Shown one piece after another: positions 14,058-20,272 of a DNA stretch of 33,852 nucleotides (positions are counted from its first letter, which is position 1; each line of letters begins with the position of its first letter). Below the pieces are notes generated by a model, which saw only the letters and a program-made list of their open reading frames with translations, was not told where the DNA came from and searched no databases. Source of the stretch: Bacteroidales bacterium UBA2712 (GTDB taxonomy: Bacteria; Bacteroidota; Bacteroidia; Bacteroidales; Paludibacteraceae); contig DEKW01000007.1 of NCBI GenBank assembly GCA_002354055.1, forward strand, positions 64,487-98,338, read 5' to 3'. Made by a program: the position numbers and the translations under genes.

Positions 14058-14728
14058 AAACCTTTGAAGTCGGGTCGTTCGGGACGAACATGTACCTCGT
14101 GTCCGATGAAAGCGGTCTTCTCCTCATCGACCCTGCCTGCAGCTCCCTCTACGAGCAGCAGATGCTCTACCGGTCTGTCAGTCCGCAGGACGGTCTGTCA
14201 GCCGCAGGCGGTTTGACTATCCTCGCCACCCACGGCCATCTCGACCACCTCTGGGGCGCCGCCTGGGCGTGCGAACAATGGCACACTCCGGTCCTCGTGC
14301 ACGAGGCGGATATCCCCATGGCAAAGGCGATGCAGGCGCAGTACGACCTCTTCGGCATCGGCGGCACCCCCGTCCCCTTCCCCCTCGAACCGCTCCCGGT
14401 AAATCAGTCTGTCAGTCCGCAGGACGGTCTGTCAGCAACGCGGTCTGTCAGCAACGCGGTCTGGGTCACACCTGGTAGCGGTCTAACAATCCTCTCCACC
14501 CCCGGCCACACGCCCGGAAGCGTGTGTTTCTATTTCCCCGAGGACAAAGTCCTCTTCTCCGGCGACACGCTCTTTCAAATGGGTTACGGCCGCACCGACC
14601 TCCCCGGCGGCGACATCCAACAACTCTGGCACTCGCTCGACCTCCTTCTCGCCTTGCCGCCGGAGACCGTCGTTTATCCCGGTCACGGTGCCCCCACCAC
14701 CATCGCCGCCGAACGCCACCGCTGGTAA
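14045..14728 (+). CDS. Metallo-beta-lactamase-fold hydrolase (glyoxalase II-like) with two repeat-encoded insertions
   Basis: A 227-residue hydrolase of the metallo-beta-lactamase fold. All metal ligands are visible: THGHLDH (H63, H65, D67, H68), H155 in STPGHTPGS, D174 in FSGDTLF, and H214 in YPGHG. The set and size fit glyoxalase II-like thioester hydrolases; the substrate is unknown. Residues about 43-56 and 121-146 are encoded by GGTCTG-family arrays. Each insertion ends just before a beta strand (GLTILATHGH and GLTILSTPGH) that leads into a metal-binding loop, so the active site is preserved. It overlaps the radical SAM gene by 13 nt and is followed by a 392-bp gap. Confidence 0.88.
   Translation: MLEIKTFEVGSFGTNMYLVSDESGLLLIDPACSSLYEQQMLYRSVSPQDGLSAAGGLTILATHGHLDHLWGAAWACEQWHTPVLVHEADIPMAKAMQAQYDLFGIGGTPVPFPLEPLPVNQSVSPQDGLSATRSVSNAVWVTPGSGLTILSTPGHTPGSVCFYFPEDKVLFSGDTLFQMGYGRTDLPGGDIQQLWHSLDLLLALPPETVVYPGHGAPTTIAAERHRW
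14171..14220 (+). repeat. In-frame GGTCTG array A5 inside the MBL-fold gene
   Basis: CGGTCTGTCAG, TCC-GCA-GGA, CGGTCTGTCAG, a CCGCAGG spacer, then CGGTTTGACTAT. Encodes RSVSPQDGLSAAGGLTI. Confidence 0.9.
14405..14487 (+). repeat. In-frame GGTCTG array A6 inside the MBL-fold gene
   Basis: CAGTCTGTCAG, TCC-GCA-GGA, then two identical 16-bp units (GGTCTGTCAGCAACGC), one 22-bp unit with GGTCACACCTGG and TAGC, and a terminal GGTCTAACA. It shares the 22-bp unit type with array A3 in the neighbouring gene and the TCCGCAGGA spacer with A5. Confidence 0.92.
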
Positions 14729-14934
14729 ATCGGGATCAGTACTTGAGTCCGTTTTGAGTCCGTTTTGAGTCCTACATGGGTCCAATTATGAGTCAATCCC
14801 GCGACGTGACCGTGACCACAACGTGACCCGCGCATTTTTTTTCCTTTTTTTCCTTGCGTATCTCAAAAAAAGTGTACTTCGGACATCTGCCTGCCTTCGG
14901 CATTCCCCCGTAGCTACGTTCGCGTCCTGCCGGA

Positions 14935-15090
14935 CATACGCCAATAAATGTATTTTCCGCAAAGGGCGATGCCCTCTATCGTCTATTCCTATACGTTCTT
15001 TGTATGCGAGCCTCCAAGCCCGTATAGGTACAGCCGATAATAGAATATTAATTCTATTTTTGCGGAAAAATACATTTTTATTTGCGTATG
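14935..15090. repeat. Nested inverted repeat
   Basis: The left arm (14935-14963; CATACGC...AATAAATGTATTTTCCGCAAA in parts) is complementary with few mismatches to the right arm (15059-15090). Inside are a second pair, CCTATACG (14988-14995) with CGTATAGG (15021-15028), the palindrome GGGC-GAT-GCCC (14964-14974), and TAGAAT/ATTCTA (15041-15056). The right arm includes the -33 element of the NlpC promoter. It could be a small non-autonomous element or a structured transcript. Confidence 0.6.
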
Positions 15091-15112
15091 TGCAATTTTT
15101 GTTGTACCTTTG
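15081..15112 (+). promoter_or_regulatory. Promoter of the NlpC/P60 gene
   Basis: -33 TTTG (15081-15084) and -7 TACCTTTG (15105-15112) are 20 bp apart, a full Bacteroidota-type promoter. Transcription should begin at about 15118-15120, so the mRNA starts almost at the ATG (15121). Confidence 0.75.
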
Positions 15113-15120
15113 CAGCGGAA

Positions 15121-15942
15121 ATGAAAGCAATTTCTTTACATAGCGTCGTGCCCGTGCGGGCAGAGGCGCGGGAAGGCGCAGAGCAGGAGACCCAGATGCT
15201 CTTCGGCGAGTTGTGCGGCGTGTTAGAGGAGCACCCCCGATGGTACCGTATCCGCCTGGACGCGGATGGTCAGGAGGGGTGGGTCGATGCGAAGATGATC
15301 GCACCTATCGCCGGCAAGGATTATACCGCTTATCGCCGGGCGCTGAAGGACGCCGCTGTGGTCGCGATGCCTATGGCATACGCCGTGAGCGAGAATAACG
15401 GCCAGACCATCCCGCTGACCGCCGGAACGCGGCTCACGAACTATAAAGACGGACGGTTCGAGGTGCTGGGCGTAGGCTTCCGCATCGACCCGTCGATGGT
15501 GCTCGCCAAGCCTCTCGATCTGAACCCGCAGAACCTCCTGCAGGCGGTGCGTTTCTTCCTGAACGTCCCCTATCTATGGGGCGGCAAGAACGCCATGGGC
15601 ATGGATTGTTCGGGCTTCGTACAGGTCGTCATGAGTCTCTTCGGCAAAACCCTGCCGCGCAACGCCTCCCAGCAGGTCTCCTGCGGTCGCGCTATCCGCT
15701 CACTCAAGAGCGCGCAACCGGGCGACCTCCTCTTCTTCGACCACGAGGACGGCAAGATTAGCCACGTCGGTATACTCCTCCAGAAGGCCGCAGACCCCAA
15801 TCCGACAACCCTCATCCATTGCTCCGGACGGGTTAAGGTAGAGCGCCTCGATGAGACCGGCATCTTCTCTGTCGAGCTCTCCGACAAAGCCCATCCCGAC
15901 GGCCTTTACACGCACCATCTGCTAGCCATCCGAAGAGTATAA
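15121..15942 (+). CDS. NlpC/P60-family peptidoglycan hydrolase
   Basis: A 273-residue predicted cell-wall endopeptidase with N-terminal SH3-like domains. The first segment (SVVPVRAEAREGAEQETQ, then LFGELCGVLEE) is the bacterial SH3 module usual in Bacteroidota NlpC proteins. The catalytic domain runs from about residue 145: YLWGGKNAMGMDCSGFVQ carries the catalytic Cys, ISHVGILL the His, and LIHCSG the third residue region. No classical signal peptide is visible. The frame is open upstream to 15082, but that ATG lies inside the promoter; ATG 15121 fits the family and implies a nearly leaderless mRNA. Confidence 0.9.
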   Translation: MKAISLHSVVPVRAEAREGAEQETQMLFGELCGVLEEHPRWYRIRLDADGQEGWVDAKMIAPIAGKDYTAYRRALKDAAVVAMPMAYAVSENNGQTIPLTAGTRLTNYKDGRFEVLGVGFRIDPSMVLAKPLDLNPQNLLQAVRFFLNVPYLWGGKNAMGMDCSGFVQVVMSLFGKTLPRNASQQVSCGRAIRSLKSAQPGDLLFFDHEDGKISHVGILLQKAADPNPTTLIHCSGRVKVERLDETGIFSVELSDKAHPDGLYTHHLLAIRRV

Positions 15943-15946
15943 AAAT

Positions 15947-15986
15947 GCAACAACCCCACATTCATGCGAGCATGATGCAGGGTTGC
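15947..15986 (-). terminator. Hairpin between the NlpC gene and tRNA-Leu, terminator of the tRNA transcript
   Basis: CAACCC (15951-15956) pairs with GGGTTG (15980-15985), with further pairing inside (CATTCATGC with GCATGATG). On the - strand it is followed by ATTTTTAT, so it should end the tRNA-Leu transcript. On the + strand no T-run follows, so it would be a weak terminator for the NlpC gene. Confidence 0.65.
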
Positions 15987-15995
15987 TTCATTCCG

Positions 15996-16081
15996 TACCG
16001 CGAGTGGGACTTGAACCCACACAGCCATCACTGGCCAAAGGATTTTAAGTCCTTCGTGTCTACCGATTCCACCATCGCGGC
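15996..16081 (-). tRNA. tRNA-Leu (UAA)
   Basis: The 86-nt - strand sequence begins GCCGCGATGGTGGAATCGGT and ends ...TCGCGGTA. The acceptor stem GCCGCGA pairs with TCGCGGT (one G-T), and discriminator A follows. The anticodon stem AAGGA/TCCTT encloses CTTAAAA, giving anticodon TAA, which reads UUA. A long variable arm (TTGGCCAGTGATGGCTG region) marks a class II tRNA, and the T-arm GTGGGTTCAAGTCCCAC is intact. CCA is not encoded. Confidence 0.96.
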
Positions 16082-16091
16082 GCGCTTAAAT

Positions 16092-16124
16092 TAAAACTCG
16101 TGTGACTCGCGGCGTTGCCGCTCA
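16092..16124 (-). repeat. Palindrome GCGGC-GTT-GCCGC with shared flanks
   Basis: On the - strand it reads ATTGAGCGGC, AAC, GCCGCGAGTC. Nearly the same sequence (ATTGAGCGGC, AGA, GCCGCGAGTC) stands at 24729-24750 on the + strand near tRNA-Glu. It lies in the leader between the promoter and tRNA-Leu. Confidence 0.65.
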
Positions 16125-16210
16125 ATGACACTCCGTTTTATTCTACGCTTTTCGGGCTGCAAAACTCGTTTTACATCCCGAGGAATTTAGTAGTTTGCTA
16201 AAATCGGGTG

Positions 16211-16242
16211 CAAAGGTACTGCTTTTTTTTCATATTACCAAA
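16211..16242 (-). promoter_or_regulatory. Promoter of tRNA-Leu
   Basis: On the - strand, -33 TTTG (16239-16242) and -7 TACCTTTG (16211-16218) are 20 bp apart. The transcript would have a leader of about 120 nt before the tRNA. Confidence 0.7.
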
Positions 16243-16277
16243 TATTTTCATAAAAAAATGATTTTATTGCCTATGTA

Positions 16278-16309
16278 TTTGCGTATATGGAAAAAATTTA
16301 GTACCTTTG
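16278..16309 (+). promoter_or_regulatory. Promoter of the HD-domain gene
   Basis: -33 TTTG (16278-16281) and -7 TACCTTTG (16302-16309), 20 bp apart. The predicted start of transcription, about 16316, is only about 8 nt from the ATG at 16324. Confidence 0.75.
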
Positions 16310-16323
16310 CGCACTTTTATATT

Positions 16324-17583
16324 ATGGCAAATAAACGAAAGATTATAAACGACCCGGTTTTCGGATTTCTGACTATTCCGAACGAGTTGATATACGATGT
16401 TCTGCAGCACCCCTACGTGCAGCGTCTGAGCCGCATCAAGCAGTTGGGCCTCTCCTATCTGGTGTACCCCGGCGCGGTGCATACGCGTTTCGGGCACTCT
16501 ATCGGCGCCATGCACCTCATGCAGGAGGCAATCCTCTCGCTCCGCACCAAAGGTGTGGAGATTACCGACGAGGAGGCGACGGCAGCGCAGATAGCTATCC
16601 TGCTGCACGACATCGGTCACGGGCCTTTCTCCCATGTACTGGAACATACGATCGTCAACGGCGTTACCCATGAGGACATCTCGCTTCTTATGATGATGCG
16701 CATCAACGAGGATTTAGCGGTGACGGGTGACGGGTTACCGGTTACGGAAAAGCCTCTCGACATGGCGATTGCGATCTTCAAGAACGAGTATCCCAAACAT
16801 TTCCTCCACCAGCTGATCAGTTCGCAGCTGGACGTCGATCGTATGGACTACCTCTGCCGCGACAGTTTCTTCACGGGCGTGCAGGAGGGTAGGGTAGCCA
16901 GTGAGCGTCTATTGAAGATGCTCGACGTACGCGACGACCGCCTCGTGGTGCAGGTCAAGGGAATCTACTCCGTGGAGAAATTCCTTGTGGCGCGCCGCCT
17001 GATGTACTGGCAGGTCTATCTGCATAAGACCTCCGTGGCGGCGGAGCAGCATCTCATCAAGATCCTGAGCCGTGCCAAAGAGCTTGCCCGCAGCGGCAAG
17101 GAGCTTTTCTGCGCGCCGGCGTTGCGGTACTTCCTCTACCAGCCTGTCTCCATGGCGCAGTTCGCTCCGCGGAGCGAAGCGCTGGACCAATACGCTCTGC
17201 TGGACGACAACGATGTGCTCTCTGCCATCAAGGCATGGGTCAGCAGCGACGACAAGGTGCTGAGCCTCCTCAGCGAGAGCTTCATCAACCGCCGGCTCTT
17301 CCACGGCGAGTTGCTCGACGCGCCCCTTAGTGAGGCAGACATCACGGCCCTCAACGACCATTACGCCAAGGCTTTCGGTCTGACGACTGAAGACGCCTCG
17401 TACCTCTGGAGCGAGCATGTATCTACCTCCAACACCTATTCCGAGAAGGCCGACACGATCGATATCCTCTACTCGGATGGTACGGTACGCGACATCGCGG
17501 ATGCCAGCGAGATACTCGACCTCGCGGCTCTGACCCGCAAGCCCATCAAACGATATTTATTCAAATACAGAAATGGAATTTAG
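16324..17583 (+). CDS. HD-domain phosphohydrolase (dGTPase/SAMHD1-like)
   Basis: A 419-residue HD-superfamily protein. The metal-binding set is visible: H53 with VHTRFGHS, H95-D96 in LLHDIGHGPFSH, and the distal Asp in QLDVDRMDYLCRDS (about 176). This combination is typical of the SAMHD1-related bacterial family, often annotated as dNTP triphosphohydrolase; the actual substrate is unproven. An upstream ATG at 16195 would precede the promoter, so 16324 is preferred. Residues about 132-141 are encoded by a heptamer array and look like an insertion. It is followed by lpxD with 11 bp overlap, a neighbourhood common in Bacteroidales. Confidence 0.92.
   Translation: MANKRKIINDPVFGFLTIPNELIYDVLQHPYVQRLSRIKQLGLSYLVYPGAVHTRFGHSIGAMHLMQEAILSLRTKGVEITDEEATAAQIAILLHDIGHGPFSHVLEHTIVNGVTHEDISLLMMMRINEDLAVTGDGLPVTEKPLDMAIAIFKNEYPKHFLHQLISSQLDVDRMDYLCRDSFFTGVQEGRVASERLLKMLDVRDDRLVVQVKGIYSVEKFLVARRLMYWQVYLHKTSVAAEQHLIKILSRAKELARSGKELFCAPALRYFLYQPVSMAQFAPRSEALDQYALLDDNDVLSAIKAWVSSDDKVLSLLSESFINRRLFHGELLDAPLSEADITALNDHYAKAFGLTTEDASYLWSEHVSTSNTYSEKADTIDILYSDGTVRDIADASEILDLAALTRKPIKRYLFKYRNGI
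16719..16746 (+). repeat. Heptamer array inside the HD-domain gene
   Basis: Units GGTGACG, GGTGACG, GGTTACC, GGTTACG. They encode the stretch VTGDGLPVTE between INEDLA and KPLDMAI. Confidence 0.65.
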
Positions 17584-18589
17584 TGCACAACAGATAGCAG
17601 CCCTTCTGGGCGGAGAGTTATACGGCAACGCCAACGCCAAGGTCAGCGACGTAGCCCCGATCGAGCAGGCGCAGGCGCAGCACCTCTCCTTCGTGACGGA
17701 CGAGAAATATATCCCCTGCCTGCAAAACACCCAAGCCGGCGTGGTACTCATCACCCGCTCCTTGGTAGAGGGCAAGATCGCCTTCCCCGACGGCGAAGGC
17801 AAAGCCGGCGGCGCTTTCATCCTTGTGGAGAATGCCCGCGGCGCGATGGGACAGCTTCTGGCGATGGTCAGCAAGGCTATGTTCCCTGCGAAAAAAGGTA
17901 TCGAGCAGCCCTCCTTCGTATCCGAAGGGGTTGTCATTCCTGCGGATGCCTACGTAGGCGCTTTTGCTTATATCGGTAAGAACGTGCGTCTGGGCGAGGG
18001 AGTACAGATATACCCGAACGTCTATATCGGCGATAATGTCACCATCGGCAAGGGTACGATCCTCTATGCGGGCGTGAAGATCTACGCCAACTGCCTCGTC
18101 GGCGAGGGATGTATCCTCCATGCCGGCGTAGTGGTCGGTGCCGACGGTTTCGGCTTCGAGCCGGACGCACAGGGCGTCAATCAGAAGATCCCGCAGATCG
18201 GAAACGTCATCATCGAGGACGACGTGGAGATAGGTGCCAACACCACCATCGACCGCGCCATGATGGGTTCGACCATTGTCCGCAAGAATGCGAAGATAGA
18301 TAACCTCGTTCAGGTGGCGCATAATGTCGAGGTAGGCGAATCGACCTTCCTCTGCGCACAGGTAGGTATAGCCGGCAGTACGAAGATCGGCAAGCACTGT
18401 ATCCTCGCCGGCCAGGTCGGCGTGGCGGGACATATCGAGGTGGCCGATAACTGTATCTTCGGTGCCCAGAGCGGCATCGCCAATTCAATCAAGAAGCCCG
18501 GCATGTACATGGGTACCCCAGCTATCGACGCAGGTATCTGGCGTCGCGCGGTAGTGCGATTCAAACAATCCGGAACAAGAAACAACTAA
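17573..18589 (+). CDS. lpxD: UDP-3-O-acylglucosamine N-acyltransferase
   Basis: LpxD adds the second acyl chain, to the 2-amino group, in lipid A synthesis. The 338-residue protein has the N-terminal uridine-binding domain (MEFSAQQIAALLGGELYG start, HLSFVTDEKYIP) and from about residue 105 a left-handed beta helix of hexapeptide repeats (for example VRLGEGVQIYPNVYIGDNVT). The probable catalytic His is in LVQVAHNVEVGES (about 245). The C-terminal ending WRRAVVRFKQ is typical. It overlaps the HD gene by 11 bp and precedes lpxC by 4 nt, so the cluster is one operon. Confidence 0.97.
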   Translation: MEFSAQQIAALLGGELYGNANAKVSDVAPIEQAQAQHLSFVTDEKYIPCLQNTQAGVVLITRSLVEGKIAFPDGEGKAGGAFILVENARGAMGQLLAMVSKAMFPAKKGIEQPSFVSEGVVIPADAYVGAFAYIGKNVRLGEGVQIYPNVYIGDNVTIGKGTILYAGVKIYANCLVGEGCILHAGVVVGADGFGFEPDAQGVNQKIPQIGNVIIEDDVEIGANTTIDRAMMGSTIVRKNAKIDNLVQVAHNVEVGESTFLCAQVGIAGSTKIGKHCILAGQVGVAGHIEVADNCIFGAQSGIANSIKKPGMYMGTPAIDAGIWRRAVVRFKQSGTRNN

Positions 18590-18593
18590 TTAC

Positions 18594-19496
18594 ATGAAGC
18601 AACATACTATCAAGGAGAGTTTCTCCCTCAGTTCGGTCGGCTTGCATACGGGTTTGCATATCACGGCGACGTTTAACCCCGCCCCTGCAAACACAGGTAT
18701 CTGTCTCCGCCGCATCGATCTCCCCAAACAACCCTGCTATCAGGCTCTGGCGGACTACGTCTCGGCGACCGAGCGCGGCACCGTCCTGGAGCACGGAAAA
18801 TGGAAAGTTTCCACCGTCGAGCACGCGCTGAGCGCCCTCTACGCCATGGGCGTGGATAACTGCATCATCGACGTCGATGCACCCGAGATGCCGATCCTGG
18901 ACGGTTCGGCGCGGTTCTTCGTCAAGGAGATCCAGCGCGTGGGCCTCGAGGAGCAGGACGCAGAGCAGAACATCTATATCGTGACCGAACCCATCGAGTA
19001 TATCTCCGAGCACGGCAACCGGATGCGCATCGAGCCTTGCGACCACTACGAGGCGGATGTCACGATCGCCTTTCAGTCGGTCCTCCTGCGTGAGCAGCAC
19101 GCTACGCTCACCGACCTCGCGAATTATCCCCGGGAGATTGCTGCGGCGCGTACCTTCTGCTTCGTGCGCGAGATAGAACCCCTCCTGCGCGTCGGTCTGA
19201 TCAAAGGCGGCGACCTGCAGAACGCACTCGTCATCTACGAGACGGAGATGTCCCAGGAAGGTATGGATTATTTCTGCGACAAGTTGGGTCAGCCCCATCT
19301 GGACGCCAAGAAACTCGGTTACCTCTCGCCCCTCAACTACCAGAACGAGCCCGCACGGCATAAGCTGCTCGACGTCATCGGCGACCTCTCGCTCCTCGGC
19401 ATGCGTATCCAGGGACGTATCGTAGCCTACAAACCCGGACACACCTTCAATACGCAGTGTGTCCGTCGATTAAGAAACCAAATATTAAGCGAATAA
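18594..19496 (+). CDS. lpxC: UDP-3-O-acyl-N-acetylglucosamine deacetylase, without fused FabZ
   Basis: LpxC is the zinc deacetylase that commits precursors to lipid A. The 300-residue protein is complete as a stand-alone enzyme: SSVGLHTG near the N-terminus, zinc His in STVEHALSAL (about residue 79), LIKGGDLQNALV, then HKLLDVIGDLSLLG with the second His and the Asp ligand, and YKPGHTFN with the catalytic-region His. In Bacteroides and many relatives this protein is a ~460-residue LpxC-FabZ fusion between lpxD and lpxA. Here it ends at RRLRNQILSE and lpxA starts 2 nt later. No fabZ is present in the window. Confidence 0.97.
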   Translation: MKQHTIKESFSLSSVGLHTGLHITATFNPAPANTGICLRRIDLPKQPCYQALADYVSATERGTVLEHGKWKVSTVEHALSALYAMGVDNCIIDVDAPEMPILDGSARFFVKEIQRVGLEEQDAEQNIYIVTEPIEYISEHGNRMRIEPCDHYEADVTIAFQSVLLREQHATLTDLANYPREIAAARTFCFVREIEPLLRVGLIKGGDLQNALVIYETEMSQEGMDYFCDKLGQPHLDAKKLGYLSPLNYQNEPARHKLLDVIGDLSLLGMRIQGRIVAYKPGHTFNTQCVRRLRNQILSE

Positions 19497-19498
19497 AT

Positions 19499-20269
19499 AT
19501 GATTTCTCCTTTAGCATCTATTCATCCCGAAGCTAAGATCGGTGAGAATGTAGAGATAGGTCCTTTCGTTTGTATCGACCGGGACGTAGAGATCGGCGAC
19601 GGATGTGTCATTGATTCCAACGCTACTATCTGCCGCTATACCAAATTAGGCAAGAACTGCCATGTCTTCCCCTCTGCCGTCATCGGCGCTATCCCGCAGG
19701 ACCTGAAGTTCCACGGCGAAGAGACCTGTACCCTCATCGGCGACAATAACGTCCTCCGTGAGTTCGTCACCGTTCACCGCGGTACTTTCAGCAAGGGCAA
19801 GACCGTCATCGGCAATAATAACCTCATCATGGCTTACTGCCACGTGGCGCACGACTGCATCCTGCATGATCATATCATCATGTCTAACTGCACCCAGCTT
19901 GCCGGCGAGGTGGAGGTGGATGATTTCGCCATCATCGGCGGCGGTACGCTCGTCCACCAGTTCAGCCATATCGGCGGCCACGTCATGATACAGGGCGGCT
20001 CGAAGATTAACAAAGACGTACCGCCGTTCGCTATCGCCGCCCGCGAGCCGATCTCCTATTGCGGCATCAACTCTGTCGGACTTAACCGCCGCGGATTCAC
20101 CCCCGAGCAGATTCATACCATCCAGGAGGTGTACCGCATCATCTATAACAGTGGTCTCAACACCACCCAAGCGCTCGCCAAGGTAGAGGCAGAGATGCCC
20201 GCTTCTCCCGAACGCGATATGATTGTCAATTTCGTTAAAGCCTCGCCCAGAGGTATCATTAAAGGATAA
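19499..20269 (+). CDS. lpxA: UDP-N-acetylglucosamine O-acyltransferase
   Basis: LpxA carries out the first step of lipid A synthesis, acylating UDP-GlcNAc at the 3-hydroxyl. The 256-residue protein begins MISPLASIHPEAKIGENVEI and is a left-handed beta helix of hexapeptide repeats. The catalytic His sits in CHVAHDCILHDH (about residue 121). The helical C-terminus GLNRRGFTPEQIHTIQEVYR is typical of LpxA rather than LpxD. The frame is open back to 19457 inside lpxC, but ATG 19499 matches the family. glnS begins 3 nt after its stop. Confidence 0.97.
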   Translation: MISPLASIHPEAKIGENVEIGPFVCIDRDVEIGDGCVIDSNATICRYTKLGKNCHVFPSAVIGAIPQDLKFHGEETCTLIGDNNVLREFVTVHRGTFSKGKTVIGNNNLIMAYCHVAHDCILHDHIIMSNCTQLAGEVEVDDFAIIGGGTLVHQFSHIGGHVMIQGGSKINKDVPPFAIAAREPISYCGINSVGLNRRGFTPEQIHTIQEVYRIIYNSGLNTTQALAKVEAEMPASPERDMIVNFVKASPRGIIKG

Positions 20270-20272
20270 ATT

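Larger units (their letters stand above)
14729..15120 (+). other. Intergenic region with tandem and inverted repeats, no gene seen
   Basis: The 392-bp gap contains an 11-bp tandem (TTGAGTCCGTT twice plus TTGAGTCC, 14743-14772), a CGTGACC-rich stretch (14804-14827), the 10-bp palindrome CGTAGCTACG (about 14910), and a large inverted repeat (14935-15090, listed separately). The right end is the promoter of the next gene. An open frame exists on the - strand across 14786-15304, but it crosses the promoter and the start of the NlpC gene and has no recognisable domain, so I do not call it. Confidence 0.6.

Noticed and set aside
14405..14487. CRISPR-like array (repeats with variable spacers)
   Set aside because: Units are only 16-22 bp, spacers are 5-10 bp palindromes, the array is inside an open gene, and no cas genes are present.
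14786..15304. 172-codon open frame on the - strand
   Set aside because: It spans an inverted repeat, a promoter and the start of the NlpC gene in antisense, and shows no domain. It is probably open by chance or repeat-derived.
17161..17178. Perfect 18-bp palindrome TTCGCTCCGCGGAGCGAA inside the HD-domain gene
   Set aside because: The encoded segment (MAQFAPRSEAL) seems of normal family length, so there is no sign of insertion. It may be chance in G/C-rich coding DNA.
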